A stretch of 64,000 nucleotides of DNA from Adhaeribacter swui (GCF_014217805.1 NZ_CP055156.1:1928585-1992584); one strand, 5' to 3'. Numbered from the stretch's first letter, positions 37,302-46,510 are shown. Notes: a model not told the origin generated them from the sequence alone. Translations and numbers: made by a program.

Positions 37302-38606
37302 ATGTCGAGCACTAAAATAGGTAATTACCGCTGGGTTATCGTTGCTTTATTATTTACTGCTACCACCATTAATTACCTAGACCGGCAAATAATCGGGTTA
37401 TTAAAACCTACCCTCGAAAAAGAATTTAACTGGACCGAAACTGATTTTGCCCGCATTGTAATGGCTTTTACCGCTGCATATGCCGTGGGGTTATTATTGT
37501 CCGGCAGGGTAATCGATAAAATCGGGACGAAGCTGGGTTATACGGTAACGGTAGTAGTGTGGAGTGTGGCGGCCATGTTGCACGCCATTGCCCGCGGCGC
37601 TTTTGGTTTTGGCCTGGCCCGGGTAGGTTTGGGTTTAGGCGAAGCTGGTAACTTTCCGGCCGCCATGAAAGCCGTAGCTGAGTGGTTTCCGAAAAGCGAA
37701 AGAGCCAAAGCCACCGGTATTTTTAACGCGGGTACCAGTATTGGGGTAGTTATGGCACTGATCATTGTGCCCTGGATTTTGAAATATTACGGCTGGCAGG
37801 AAGTTTTCTGGATTACCGGTGCCTTGGGTTTTGTGTGGCTTATTTTCTGGTTGATTTATTACGAAGTACCCACCCGGCAAAAACGTTTATCTGCTGCCGA
37901 GCTGGCCTATATTGAAAGCGGGCAAGAAGAAGCCCCGGTAAACCTTACCGAAACCAATTCTATTAAATGGTACCGTTTGTTTACTTTTCCGCAAACCTGG
38001 GCTTTTGTTACCGGCAAAGGCCTGATAGACCCGATTTACTGGTTCTTCTTATTCTGGCTGCCCTCTTATTTTTCGTCGACGTTTAACCTGGATTTAAAAA
38101 AGCCGAGTTTGCAGCTCATGATTATTTACGCGGCAACCACCGTAGGCAGTATTGGCGGCGGTTATTTTTCGTCGTGGTTGATTAAACGGGGCATGCCGAC
38201 GTTAAAAGCCCGCAAGACTGCTTTGCTTATTTTTGCTGTTTTGGAAGTATCTATTATTTTGGCGCAGTTTGCCCCCAACGTTTGGGTAGCCGTGGGCCTG
38301 ATAAGTTTAGCCGTAGCCGTGCACCAAGCCTGGGCCACCAACGTTTTCACCACGGCTTCCGATATGTTCCCGAAAGAAGCGGTTAGCTCCGTGGTGGGTA
38401 TTGGTGGTATGGCGGGTGCTGTAGGTGGTATTCTGTTCCCGATTCTGGTGGGTTATTTACTCGATAGTTACAAGGCCCAGGGCAATTTAGCCGGTGGCTA
38501 TAACCTGCTGTTTACCATTTGCGGTTTCACGTACTTAACCGCCTGGATTATCATTCATTTGCTCACCCGCAAAGCGAAGAAAGTAGAGGCGTATCAATTA
38601 GCGTAA
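37302..38606 (+). CDS. MFS sugar-acid transporter (ACS family, hexuronate/galactonate type)
   Basis: 434 residues with twelve predicted membrane helices. ATTINYLDRQIIGLLKP near the start, GEAGNFPAAMKAVAEWFPKSERAKATGIFNAG and the late VGIGGMAGAVGGILFP are characteristic of the anion:cation symporter family that includes ExuT and DgoT. It imports hexuronate or hexonate with protons through the inner membrane. It starts 37 bases after the aldolase and completes the operon, so galactonate or a related acid is the likely cargo. Confidence 0.9.
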   Translation: MSSTKIGNYRWVIVALLFTATTINYLDRQIIGLLKPTLEKEFNWTETDFARIVMAFTAAYAVGLLLSGRVIDKIGTKLGYTVTVVVWSVAAMLHAIARGAFGFGLARVGLGLGEAGNFPAAMKAVAEWFPKSERAKATGIFNAGTSIGVVMALIIVPWILKYYGWQEVFWITGALGFVWLIFWLIYYEVPTRQKRLSAAELAYIESGQEEAPVNLTETNSIKWYRLFTFPQTWAFVTGKGLIDPIYWFFLFWLPSYFSSTFNLDLKKPSLQLMIIYAATTVGSIGGGYFSSWLIKRGMPTLKARKTALLIFAVLEVSIILAQFAPNVWVAVGLISLAVAVHQAWATNVFTTASDMFPKEAVSSVVGIGGMAGAVGGILFPILVGYLLDSYKAQGNLAGGYNLLFTICGFTYLTAWIIIHLLTRKAKKVEAYQLA

Positions 38607-38672
38607 AATTTTCTTTCTGTTTGTCTTTAGCGCCAGCTCCCGGCTCAAACTCCATCTTTCCATAGCTCCCAT

Positions 38673-38741
38673 GGCGCAAGTTTTCAAACTTGTGCCTACC
38701 TACAAGGTAAAGTCTCTGACTTTACTCCGGCTAAAAGCCGG
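38673..38741. repeat. three-hairpin dispersed element, copy 1
   Basis: A 69-base element made of GCGCAAGTTTTCAAACTTGTGC, GTAAAGTCTCTGACTTTAC and CCGGCTAAAAGCCGG hairpins in a row. A 69-base inverted copy at 52629-52697 differs at about five positions. Confidence 0.75.
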
Positions 38742-38890
38742 AACCTGCATCGGCTTTAATAAGCTGCTAAAAAGTAATTTTTTTAAAATTATTAAGTTCC
38801 CGTACTTACTTGGAGCCGGTTCCCGTCTCTAGGCTGTGGTGCTATCTAACTTTTTAACTACAAGTTTTGCCTCGTGGCGGGCGGGCCTCG

Positions 38891-38988
38891 TTTGGCTCTA
38901 GAGCGCCTTGTAGACTTCCTTTCCTCGCTCCGCTGCGGAATGCCTCGTTCCTCGGCACCGGAAGTCTACAAGGCGCTCTAGAGCCAAA
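38891..38988. repeat. 29-bp perfect inverted repeat with 40-base loop
   Basis: Arms 38891-38919 and 38960-38988 are fully complementary (left arm begins TTTGGCTCTAGAGCGCC). The GC-rich loop contains a CGCTCCGCTGCGG word. No ORF. Such a stem could form a cruciform or a very stable RNA hairpin. Confidence 0.85.
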
Positions 38989-39317
38989 CTGGTGTCTGTT
39001 ACGCTTAGCTACTGCTTTTTTTCTGTTTTCTTAGCTCAAATGCAATACAATTTCAGATTCAATATGGTCAGCTGATGCCATCGTGGCTTTCAATGATTTA
39101 CCTGGAACCTTCTAATTCACAATCATTGACAGTTCATTCCGGAGGAATGTGTGGGTAGGAAATTAAAAATTTTGGATTTTTAAATTTCACCTTAGTAGCT
39201 ATTAGAACAGATTGCTTCAGCCAGGTGCAGAAATTGATGCTAAACTGTTCTGTTGTTCAGCGGGTTTTTAGCGGCTGGTTCTATCGTGTATTCCAGAATA
39301 ACTATTCCAGACTAACC

Positions 39318-39364
39318 GCATCTCCTTCCCTGTTTTTAGGGAAGGTGCCGCAGGCGGAAGGGTA
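39318..39364. repeat. 47-bp dispersed repeat, copy 1
   Basis: Identical over 47 bases to 46333-46379. It holds a CTTCCCTGTTTTTAGGGAAG hairpin followed by GTGCCGCAGGCGGAAGGG. No coding potential. Confidence 0.8.
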
Positions 39365-39622
39365 TTTATATCAAGATGAAAAGACACACACTCAGCAATC
39401 AAACAACTTCAATCAAAAGCCAAAGCATCGGTCACTTCTACCTATGCAAAAGCTGAAATCAAGAATTTGAAGTAGTATTGAAGTACCCGCTAAGTAGCAG
39501 AAGTGTAGCAACAATAAAAGCAGTTCAGTTGCTAAGTATTAATTTTACCATCAATCAAAAAAGCTTTCTGGCAAACCATCTTCAAAATCTAAAAATTTAA
39601 AAAACTAAACACGTTATTCTAA

Positions 39623-40513
39623 ATGGCCCACTATAAAACCAAAGCAATTGCTACTTGTCTCGGGTTGCTGTGTTCCGTAGCAGTATTGGCACAAAACCCA
39701 AAATCAAAAACAACCAAACAAGCAGCGAAATCGGAAGTAATCTTCTTCGACGATTTTTCCGGCGCCACTCTCGACCGCTCCAAGTGGAATGTGATAGTAA
39801 CGGGCTTCCACGTAAATAACGAGCAGCAGGCTTACGTAGACTCGGCGGCTACCGTGTATATCTCTAAAAAACCAGCCGAAACGGCGGGTGCTAAGAACGG
39901 CGTATTGGTGCTGGAGCCGCGTTTTAGTCCGGGGTTTGTTACCAAAGACGGGAAAAAGTTTGATTTTCTTTCCGGCCGCATCGATACCCGTGGCAAGGCA
40001 AATTTTACGTACGGTACCGCTTCGGCCCGCATGAAACTACCCGCCGGAGCCGGTTTCTGGCCCGCCTTTTGGGCCATGGGCGACGGTAAATGGCCAGATA
40101 ACGGCGAGATTGACATTATGGAAAACGTAGGCGAACCCGATTGGACCGGCGTAGCCTTGCACGGCCCGGGTTATTCCGGCGAAACCCCGCTGGTGAACAA
40201 AGGTTTTTTTAAATCGGGCAGCGATATAACCCAGTGGCACGTGTACTCCGTCGATTGGACGCCAGATTCCCTAGTCTTTAAAGTAGATGATGTCGTGATC
40301 TACCGGGCGACTCGCCCTATGGTGGAACATTACGGTAAATGGTCCTACGATAACCCAAAGTATTTAATTGTAAACCTGGCTTTGGGTGGCGCTTATCCTT
40401 TTAAAACCAACGGGGTTAAAACGCCTTACAACGGCATTCCGGAATCAACGGTGCAGAAGATAAAAAACGGTCAGGGTAAAGTACTGGTAGATTGGGTAAA
40501 GATTACCAAGTAG
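39623..40513 (+). CDS. glycoside hydrolase family 16 (beta-glucanase/laminarinase-like)
   Basis: 296 residues with a signal peptide ending SVAVLAQ. The GH16 beta-jellyroll starts at FFDDFSGATLDRSKWNV. The catalytic motif is GEIDIMENVG near residues 157-166 (nucleophile Glu, Asp, acid/base Glu). Upstream GAGFWPAFWAMG and downstream YSVDWTPDSLVFKVDD are conserved. It cuts internal beta-1,3 or mixed beta-1,3/1,4 glucan or a galactan; sub-specificity is not decidable by eye. Secreted, probably surface or periplasmic. Its 3' end overlaps the next, convergent gene by 11 bases. Confidence 0.92.
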   Translation: MAHYKTKAIATCLGLLCSVAVLAQNPKSKTTKQAAKSEVIFFDDFSGATLDRSKWNVIVTGFHVNNEQQAYVDSAATVYISKKPAETAGAKNGVLVLEPRFSPGFVTKDGKKFDFLSGRIDTRGKANFTYGTASARMKLPAGAGFWPAFWAMGDGKWPDNGEIDIMENVGEPDWTGVALHGPGYSGETPLVNKGFFKSGSDITQWHVYSVDWTPDSLVFKVDDVVIYRATRPMVEHYGKWSYDNPKYLIVNLALGGAYPFKTNGVKTPYNGIPESTVQKIKNGQGKVLVDWVKITK

Positions 40514-41129
40514 TATTTCTTCTTTTCTGAAATAAGATAGAAATGGACAATAGCAAAAGTAGAAGAAAAGAGGGCCAATATTGTTGCAAGGCGTTAATGA
40601 TAAAAGTTATTTTTCTTTGAATTTCTGACTTTTCATCAATCATATAATCCCAAGAATGATTGCATATACCAAATGAGGAGTATGTTTCTTCTTTGGGTTG
40701 CGGTAAATTGAAGACCCATATATCGCTTTGATAGGGTAGATAGCCTTTAACATCTTCCTGTAAGCAAATGTCAAAGGCCTTAACTAAACTTCCGTATTTA
40801 GCTTTTGCCTCAAAGTAAAAGCGAACCCCTTGGATAGTATCATTTTGAAGTTTTTGCTTTCTGATTTCAGCTTGAGCCAACCGAAGCGTTGCTCTATCGT
40901 GGTTGTTCTGGCCAATTAGTTTATAAGTAATGTAATTCCGGATAGGTTGGGGTTTGTAGGGATTTGGACCCAAGAAAGAACTTGTTTTAGGATTATACCA
41001 ATTAACTTCAATCATGGATTGTTGCTTAAAAACCTGGTGAGATTCCAGATAAAAGTAGCAGGCGAAAAATAAGCTGGTTAAACTGAGTAATCCCGGAACG
41101 TATAAAACTTTTCTTCTAGCACGGTACAT
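40503..41129 (-). CDS. bitopic/polytopic membrane protein of unknown function
   Basis: About 208 residues from 41129 (MYRARRKVLYVPGLLS), chosen because the basic start flanks the first membrane helix; an ATG at 41162 adds 11 residues. One helix near the N-terminus (LLSLTSLFFACYFYL) and one near the C-terminus (WPSFLLLLLLSISILF) bracket a ~150-residue domain with QAEIRKQKLQNDTIQGVRFYFEAKAKYGSLVKAFDICLQE. The domain is likely on the outer face. I recognise no family. Its last 11 bases overlap the end of the convergent GH16 gene. Confidence 0.7.
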   Translation of the reverse strand: MYRARRKVLYVPGLLSLTSLFFACYFYLESHQVFKQQSMIEVNWYNPKTSSFLGPNPYKPQPIRNYITYKLIGQNNHDRATLRLAQAEIRKQKLQNDTIQGVRFYFEAKAKYGSLVKAFDICLQEDVKGYLPYQSDIWVFNLPQPKEETYSSFGICNHSWDYMIDEKSEIQRKITFIINALQQYWPSFLLLLLLSISILFQKRRNTTW

Positions 41130-41213
41130 AATAGCATCATCAAATATAAATGATGATGGCACTCCGGGCTAAATTCCATAACTAGAGTTAGGCCCTTCCG
41201 TACCGTTGCTCTA

Positions 41214-44147
41214 CTAATACTTCAGAATAAACTCCGTTAAGTTAATATCCTGTTCCAGGTTCATTTTTTTGCGGATGCGGTAGCGGCTGGTTTCGATGCC
41301 GCGCAACGATAAGTTGAGTAAGGAAGCAATTTCTTTACTCGACAGGTTTAGCCGGAGATAGGTGCAGAGTTTAATATCGCGGTGGGTGAGTTGCGGGTAA
41401 TCGCAGCGGAGCCGTTTAATAAAATCCTGGTGTATCTGGTTGAAGTGAATTTCGAACTGCTCCCAGTTATTTTCAAAATTAATTTCTTCTTCTACCGAAC
41501 GCAGCAGCTTGCGCATGTGGTGCAGGGCTTCGCCGTCGTTAATCCGGATCATGGTTTCCTGGAGCTGGTCTTTTAACCGCTGAATGCTGTCCAGGCTTTG
41601 CGTAACGTGCATCGCCGAGGAGGCTAATTCTTTGTTTTTGTGGTTCAGCTCATTCTCCAGTTTGTCGTTGTTCAGCTTTATAATTTCTTTTTCGGCTTTT
41701 AATACCTGCTCGGCGTGTTGGGCTTCCTGTAGTTTTAAAGCTTTTTCCTGTTCTTGCCGCAGCCGCTCGGTTTCTTTCTTTTCGCGTTGTTCAATTATTT
41801 TTTTAAGTAAAAAGAGCAGCGAAACGCCCACAATAATATAAACTGCGTAGGCCCAGCCGGTGCGGTACCAGGGCGGTGCAATGGTAAACGTGTAGGTGGC
41901 TTCGGTGCCGGCTTTGTTGTAAATATCCTGACCCCGCACGTGAAAAACGTAAGTGCCTTCTACCAAATTGGTATATTCTTTTTGGGTAGCCAGCGTCCAG
42001 GCCGACCAGTTTTTATCGTAGCCTTCCAGAAAATACTGGTACTGCATTTTATCGGTTTCTTCGTAAGACGTGGCGCTGTAGGTAAAGCGCAGCGAATGCA
42101 GCTGGTAAGGCAACTGCGGAATTTTATTGGCGGGCTGATTTACCGTATTTAGGCCTTGCGCGAGGTAAGTGCCGCCCGTGAGCAAGGAGTCGCGGGTGCC
42201 GCCGGTAATTTCTACCTGCCGGATTAAGGTTGAGAATTGGTTTTCCTGTTTTTTATTTAACGGGAAGGTAGAATTATACAGCACAAAACCTTCGTTGGTG
42301 GCAATAAGCACCGTGGCCGGATTGTAGTAAGCAATATGCTCAAACCCGGCTACCAAACGGCTTTCCAGCTTATTAAATAACTTGCGCTCTACGTTGTAGG
42401 TGCCGTCGCCGCGTTTTTGTAGTACGCCCATCTCGTTGCCGGCCGCAAACCAGATGTTGCCTTCGCGGTCCTGGATAAGCTTGCGGATGGGTTTGTTTTT
42501 ATCGAAGTACTTCGTAAACTCTTCGTTTTCTTCGAAAAAGTCTTTTTGCGGATTGTACTGGTAAATGCCATGTTCGCCGGTAAAAACCAGCTGGTTGTTT
42601 ATTTTAAAAACGTTGATAAACAAATTAGACGGAAAACCCTGGTGCGCATCGTAAAATTTTAAATTTTCTACTTTATCTAACCCAGTCGATAAAGTTACTT
42701 TGTAAATGCCTTTGTACACGTGCGCAATCCAGATGTTGCCGGCCGCATCTTCTTCCATTACCCGCGACGATTCCTGAAAACCCGAAATACGCCGCACAAA
42801 CATTATTTTCCCGGCCTCTATTTTATACAGCAAAAGGCCCCGGAAAGTACCGCACAACACGTACCCCGGCCGCGATTTTAAAGGCAAGAAAAGCCAGATG
42901 CCCGTATGCTCCGAAATCCGGACGGCTTTATCGTTAGTAATTTCGAAAGGGCCATTGTGGTGCGCCAGCAGGATTTTGCCGTTAATGTTTTGCAGGTTAT
43001 TTACCTGGCCCTGGGTACCGGTCATGAGCTGAAAGGCCGCGGGCTGCAAGGGACTTTCGTTGGCTAAACAATTTTTAAAATACAGGCCGTCGTTGGTGCC
43101 TAAATACAGTTTATCGGCTTGCAAATAGGAGGCATACCCGGAGCCCGGCACGCCGTTTTTGGCGCTGAACAAGGTAAAGGGCGAATTTATTTCGACGTAA
43201 TCAATGCCGTTGTTTAAGCCCAGCCACAGGTTGCCGGAGTTGTCCTGGTAAATAAATTGAATGTGGCTCGCTTGCAGACCGTTTTCCCGGTTCAGTAGTT
43301 TTTGCGGCTGCCCGCTTTTATCCAGCATTAAGAGTCCGCCCAGGGTAGAACCCACTGCGTAGCCATTGGCCAGGGGAATAGCGCAGTTTACCCGGTTATT
43401 TTTAAAAAAATCCTGCGCCGGGGTTCCCCAGGGTTTAAAATTACTGTAGCCATCGTACTCAAAAATGCCGTGTTCGGTGGTAACCATTAAAATGCGGTTA
43501 TCGGCGTAAGGCACCATGTCGGCGATGTTGTAGGTAGCCAGAATTTCGCTGTTAGGAATAAAGGTGGCCCGGCCGTTTTTAAATTCGTAAATTCCTTTGC
43601 CCGAGGCCCGCATTAATAAGCGTTCCTGCACGTAAAAAGAAAAGCCGCTGCTACTGCCCGGCACCGCGTAGAACTGAATTCGCCCGTTTTGCAATTGATA
43701 AACGCCGGCGCCGGTGGCAAAATAAACGCCTTCTTTGGTCGGGTAAATATCCCAGACGTCTTCAAATTCTTTATACTGCTCGGGAATAAGCGGCTTATAC
43801 GACACGTAGCTCATTTGCCCCTGCGCGTTGGGTTGAAGGTACCCGAAATCGTTTTGCCCACCCACGTAAATGCGGCCTTTGTTATCTTTGGCCAAAGAGC
43901 GCACAATGGTTTTGTTCGGGAGTTCTACCAGGCGCCAGCGGTTGCCATCGTACTCCAGGATGCCGTAGCTGTTGCCAAAGTACATCACGCCCCGGTTGTC
44001 CTGCACAATGGCGCCATTCTGCGGCGAAGCGTTATAAACCTTTTGGGTAAAGTTATGAATGAACGGAACGCCTTCGTTTTTTAACTGAGCGAATAAGACG
44101 GTTGAAACGAAAAAAAAGGAAAGAAGTATTAAAAATATTCTCTGCAC
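41214..44147 (-). CDS. membrane one-component regulator: beta-propeller sensor, Y_Y_Y, helix, coiled coil, LuxR-type HTH
   Basis: 977 residues. A signal peptide (LLSFFFVSTVLFAQ) is followed by two-component-type propeller repeats (GVMYFGNSYGILEYDG, GNLWLGLNNGIDYV, GNIWFAAGNEMGVL). Next come a Y_Y_Y domain (FTYSATSYEETDKMQYQYFLEGYDKNWSAW), a membrane helix near 770 (YAVYIIVGVSLLFLLKKII), a long coiled coil and a C-terminal DNA-binding domain with LTHRDIKLCTYLRLNLSSKEIASLLNLSLRGIETSRYRIRKKM. No histidine kinase or receiver is present. It resembles hybrid two-component sensors of glycan loci with the kinase removed. Probably controls the adjacent GH16, BNR protein and SusCD. Confidence 0.88.
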   Translation of the reverse strand: MQRIFLILLSFFFVSTVLFAQLKNEGVPFIHNFTQKVYNASPQNGAIVQDNRGVMYFGNSYGILEYDGNRWRLVELPNKTIVRSLAKDNKGRIYVGGQNDFGYLQPNAQGQMSYVSYKPLIPEQYKEFEDVWDIYPTKEGVYFATGAGVYQLQNGRIQFYAVPGSSSGFSFYVQERLLMRASGKGIYEFKNGRATFIPNSEILATYNIADMVPYADNRILMVTTEHGIFEYDGYSNFKPWGTPAQDFFKNNRVNCAIPLANGYAVGSTLGGLLMLDKSGQPQKLLNRENGLQASHIQFIYQDNSGNLWLGLNNGIDYVEINSPFTLFSAKNGVPGSGYASYLQADKLYLGTNDGLYFKNCLANESPLQPAAFQLMTGTQGQVNNLQNINGKILLAHHNGPFEITNDKAVRISEHTGIWLFLPLKSRPGYVLCGTFRGLLLYKIEAGKIMFVRRISGFQESSRVMEEDAAGNIWIAHVYKGIYKVTLSTGLDKVENLKFYDAHQGFPSNLFINVFKINNQLVFTGEHGIYQYNPQKDFFEENEEFTKYFDKNKPIRKLIQDREGNIWFAAGNEMGVLQKRGDGTYNVERKLFNKLESRLVAGFEHIAYYNPATVLIATNEGFVLYNSTFPLNKKQENQFSTLIRQVEITGGTRDSLLTGGTYLAQGLNTVNQPANKIPQLPYQLHSLRFTYSATSYEETDKMQYQYFLEGYDKNWSAWTLATQKEYTNLVEGTYVFHVRGQDIYNKAGTEATYTFTIAPPWYRTGWAYAVYIIVGVSLLFLLKKIIEQREKKETERLRQEQEKALKLQEAQHAEQVLKAEKEIIKLNNDKLENELNHKNKELASSAMHVTQSLDSIQRLKDQLQETMIRINDGEALHHMRKLLRSVEEEINFENNWEQFEIHFNQIHQDFIKRLRCDYPQLTHRDIKLCTYLRLNLSSKEIASLLNLSLRGIETSRYRIRKKMNLEQDINLTEFILKY

Positions 44148-44698
44148 CTACTTAACTCTGAATAGTAATTTATAAGCCCAGCGGGGCTGCGAAACTGCTA
44201 AAATTTTAAAAAATGCTCTTGATAAAACAATCCTATGCCGAAATCAGCTTACCGCATAACAGATAATCAGGAGCGACTCACCGGTATCTGCCCGCGACGG
44301 CATTTACCCGGTTATCTGTCCAGAACAGGTTGATTTTGCCCAGTAAGATACAGCTTTTCCGGTATTATTCTACCTGTTTTATTTTAAGCAGAAACGGAAT
44401 AAAAGCGGATTGCTGTAGAGGAATATTCTATAATTTAGTTCAATCAAAATATCTGTTTGGAAGTTTTGCCATTTGCATTTCAGAGCATTATTCTGAATTG
44501 GTGGTGAAGACACCACCAAGGGCGATTGTCTTGGTGTTTAATTAATAAGGTTTAAAATTCAAAACAGCTCCTAGGTTTTTACCAGTCACGCCAGTTACAA
44601 ACTGGCACTTATTGCCGTTCCAAGTTGAAAACTTGAAACAGGAATGAGGAGTGGACTATTGGGCTTAGGTTGATTTTATAAACCAATCCATCGGTATG
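44148..44698. other. intergenic region
   Basis: No credible gene: a 71-codon frame at 44330-44545 lacks family-like composition. A GGTGGTGAAGACACCACC hairpin near 44500-44517 is present, as is an ACCAGTCACGCCAGTTACAAACTGG-like stretch around 44580-44606, loosely similar to repeats elsewhere. Promoter of the regulator gene lies in the first part. Confidence 0.45.
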
Positions 44699-45904
44699 TT
44701 ACCGCTGAATGTGTCCTTCTTTCAGGTAAATCTCGCTGTGGCCGTTGGCGAAATTACGGGTAGTAACCAGCACCAACGTGTTCTCATTTTTTAAAAATAA
44801 GGAGCTGTAATAAGCGCCTTCGTTTACTGGTAAATTGGGCCAAGGGTATGAAATATTGATAAACTTTTGCGCCATGCTGTTGCCCGCCATTACCAGCATG
44901 GTATTCTTTTTCCAGTCAGAACCGACTGATCGCCCGCCGGCATCCTGGCATGACAAGATGGTTTCGCCGGTTGGCAGTTGGATGAGGTAAGGCGCACCGC
45001 CCCAGATGTTTTCGGTGGTAGCCAGCCAGCGCCGTTTGTTTTGCAGATTGCCCGCCTCGGCATAATTAAACTTTGCGGTCGTAGACGACCACACCACCCA
45101 CGGCGACTTCGAGTTATTTACCGACTCAATCGGGAAGACAATGCCTTTGTTGTCTTTTAAAACCAAAGGCACCGCCATGCCGTCGCGCATGCCGGAGGTG
45201 TAGGCTACGGTTCGGGAAGATGCCCAGCTTAAACCGTTATCCGTGGAGGTAACCATCCGGATTTCCTGCTGCGGATTGGGGCTAGGCCACCAGTTAGCTT
45301 CGCTGGAGTAAAACAATTGCATTTCGCCGTTGGGCAACTGAATAATGGCCGGTTCCCAGGCCCGTCCGGTTTGGATTAAAATAGGCGGCCCGAACGTCCA
45401 ACCCCGGTCTTTGCTGATGCGCACCTGAATGTTGGCGTGCGCGTTATCGTCGGGCCGGCCCCGGCCGGTGTAGGTGAGCAGCACGTCGCCGTTTTGGGCC
45501 ACCAGTATATCGGGGTTCGAAAAACCGTAATAGTTCGGGTTGGTGTCGGCCATCAGCGTTTCTGCTTCCGACCAGGTAGCGCCGCCATCCACACTACGTT
45601 TAATAGCGATATTATCCCATTCTTCGCCCTGCGGCCCGAAATGGTAAGTAAATAGCAAGGTATCGCCTTTCACCCGGTGAATGCGCCCGTACTCCGCTGA
45701 ATATACATCGTGCGACAATTTGGTGGCCGTAGCATCCCATTGGATGGTGAGGGTAGGGGTGGTATTGTCGATAGGCGGCTGTTCCTCCGGATGGAAACTG
45801 CTGGTGGGCGGGTTTACCGGATCAGGATCGGTTTCGTCTTTACATTGGGTAAAGAGGAATAAGCTTAGAAGGAATAATAACGCTTTAGGTTTATATAGAT
45901 GCAT
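44699..45904 (-). CDS. BNR/Asp-box (sialidase-like) lipoprotein
   Basis: 401 residues. The lipobox FTQC (Cys at about 21) is followed by a proline-rich linker, then a six-bladed propeller. Three Asp-box motifs are clear: SVDGGATW, SKDRGWTF and STDNGLSW. SYAEYGRIHRVKGD-like and LPTGETILSCQDAGGR strands complete it. Family members include sialidases and exo-arabinanases (GH93-like). The lack of a clearly visible FRIP motif (YGRIHR instead) makes true sialidase activity doubtful. Surface-anchored and located between the regulator and the third SusCD pair, so likely a glycan hydrolase or binding protein of this locus. Confidence 0.75.
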   Translation of the reverse strand: MHLYKPKALLFLLSLFLFTQCKDETDPDPVNPPTSSFHPEEQPPIDNTTPTLTIQWDATATKLSHDVYSAEYGRIHRVKGDTLLFTYHFGPQGEEWDNIAIKRSVDGGATWSEAETLMADTNPNYYGFSNPDILVAQNGDVLLTYTGRGRPDDNAHANIQVRISKDRGWTFGPPILIQTGRAWEPAIIQLPNGEMQLFYSSEANWWPSPNPQQEIRMVTSTDNGLSWASSRTVAYTSGMRDGMAVPLVLKDNKGIVFPIESVNNSKSPWVVWSSTTAKFNYAEAGNLQNKRRWLATTENIWGGAPYLIQLPTGETILSCQDAGGRSVGSDWKKNTMLVMAGNSMAQKFINISYPWPNLPVNEGAYYSSLFLKNENTLVLVTTRNFANGHSEIYLKEGHIQR

Positions 45905-46073
45905 TGTTTGCTTGCTTCGGTATAGGAATAACGTAGAAATGCTTTTATAAATACGGGAACTCCTTTTCTATTTATACTCTGTACCGGTGAAATGAAGAAA
46001 ATTTAAAAATTTAACGGTTCTCCGTAAAATCAACCACCCCCAACCCCTCCTTATCCAAGGCGGGGAGCTTTTT

Positions 46074-46328
46074 TGCAGTTACCAGTTACCAGGTACCATT
46101 TACAAGTTACCAGGGTTCATTTATTAATTACCAGTTATCATTTGCCAAAGCTTGTTTCCGTAACATTGGCTAAACCACAGGATCGTTTAATATCTAGGCT
46201 TGCTGCTAGCTAAAAACATTGGCGAAACACTCATAATCCCTTACTTATACCTGGCAATTGTTAATCGATATATGATAATTGGTAAATGATAAATGGTATT
46301 TGGTACCTGGTAATTGGTAACTGGTAAA
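46074..46328. repeat. inverted array of ACCAGTTACC words
   Basis: The left arm at about 46078-46145 has ACCAGTTACCAGGTACCATT and related words. The right arm at about 46268-46328, on the opposite strand, has ACCAGTTACCAATTACCAGG and similar. Arms are imperfect and 60-70 bases long, with a 120-base centre. Confidence 0.6.
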
Positions 46329-46332
46329 AGCT

Positions 46333-46379
46333 GCATCTCCTTCCCTGTTTTTAGGGAAGGTGCCGCAGGCGGAAGGGTA
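46333..46379. repeat. 47-bp dispersed repeat, copy 2
   Basis: Identical to 39318-39364, same strand. It adjoins the ACCAGTTACC inverted array. Confidence 0.8.
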
Positions 46380-46510
46380 AATATTTACCGCTGCAAAATT
46401 AAAATTTTAAAAAATAGCCATTGCTATTAAGCTAACAGGTTGGAGCTATTCTAAAAATAAATAAAGAGCAATGATGCCCTTTATTTGCATAGTGCTTAAT
46501 TTATTAATCT

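Larger units (their letters stand above)
38607..39622. other. 1-kb gene-free region with several repeats
   Basis: Contains the three-hairpin element (38673-38741), a 29-bp perfect inverted repeat (38891-38988), a CATTCCGGAGGAATG palindrome near 39131 and the 47-bp repeat (39318-39364). An ORF at 39225-39470 overlaps the repeat and is not believed. The final 200 bases should hold the GH16 promoter. Confidence 0.6.
45905..46510. other. repeat-filled intergenic region downstream of SusD pair 3
   Basis: Contains a C-rich AACCACCCCCAACCCC tract near 46030, a 200-base inverted array of GGTAACTGGTAATTGG words (46074-46330), the 47-bp repeat (46333-46379) and an AT palindrome at 46396-46416. No gene. 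Confidence 0.6.

Noticed and set aside
39225-39470. 81-codon frame upstream of GH16
   Set aside because: It runs through the 47-bp dispersed repeat, and the translation looks random.
44330-44545. 71-codon frame upstream of the regulator gene
   Set aside because: No family features; overlaps a hairpin.
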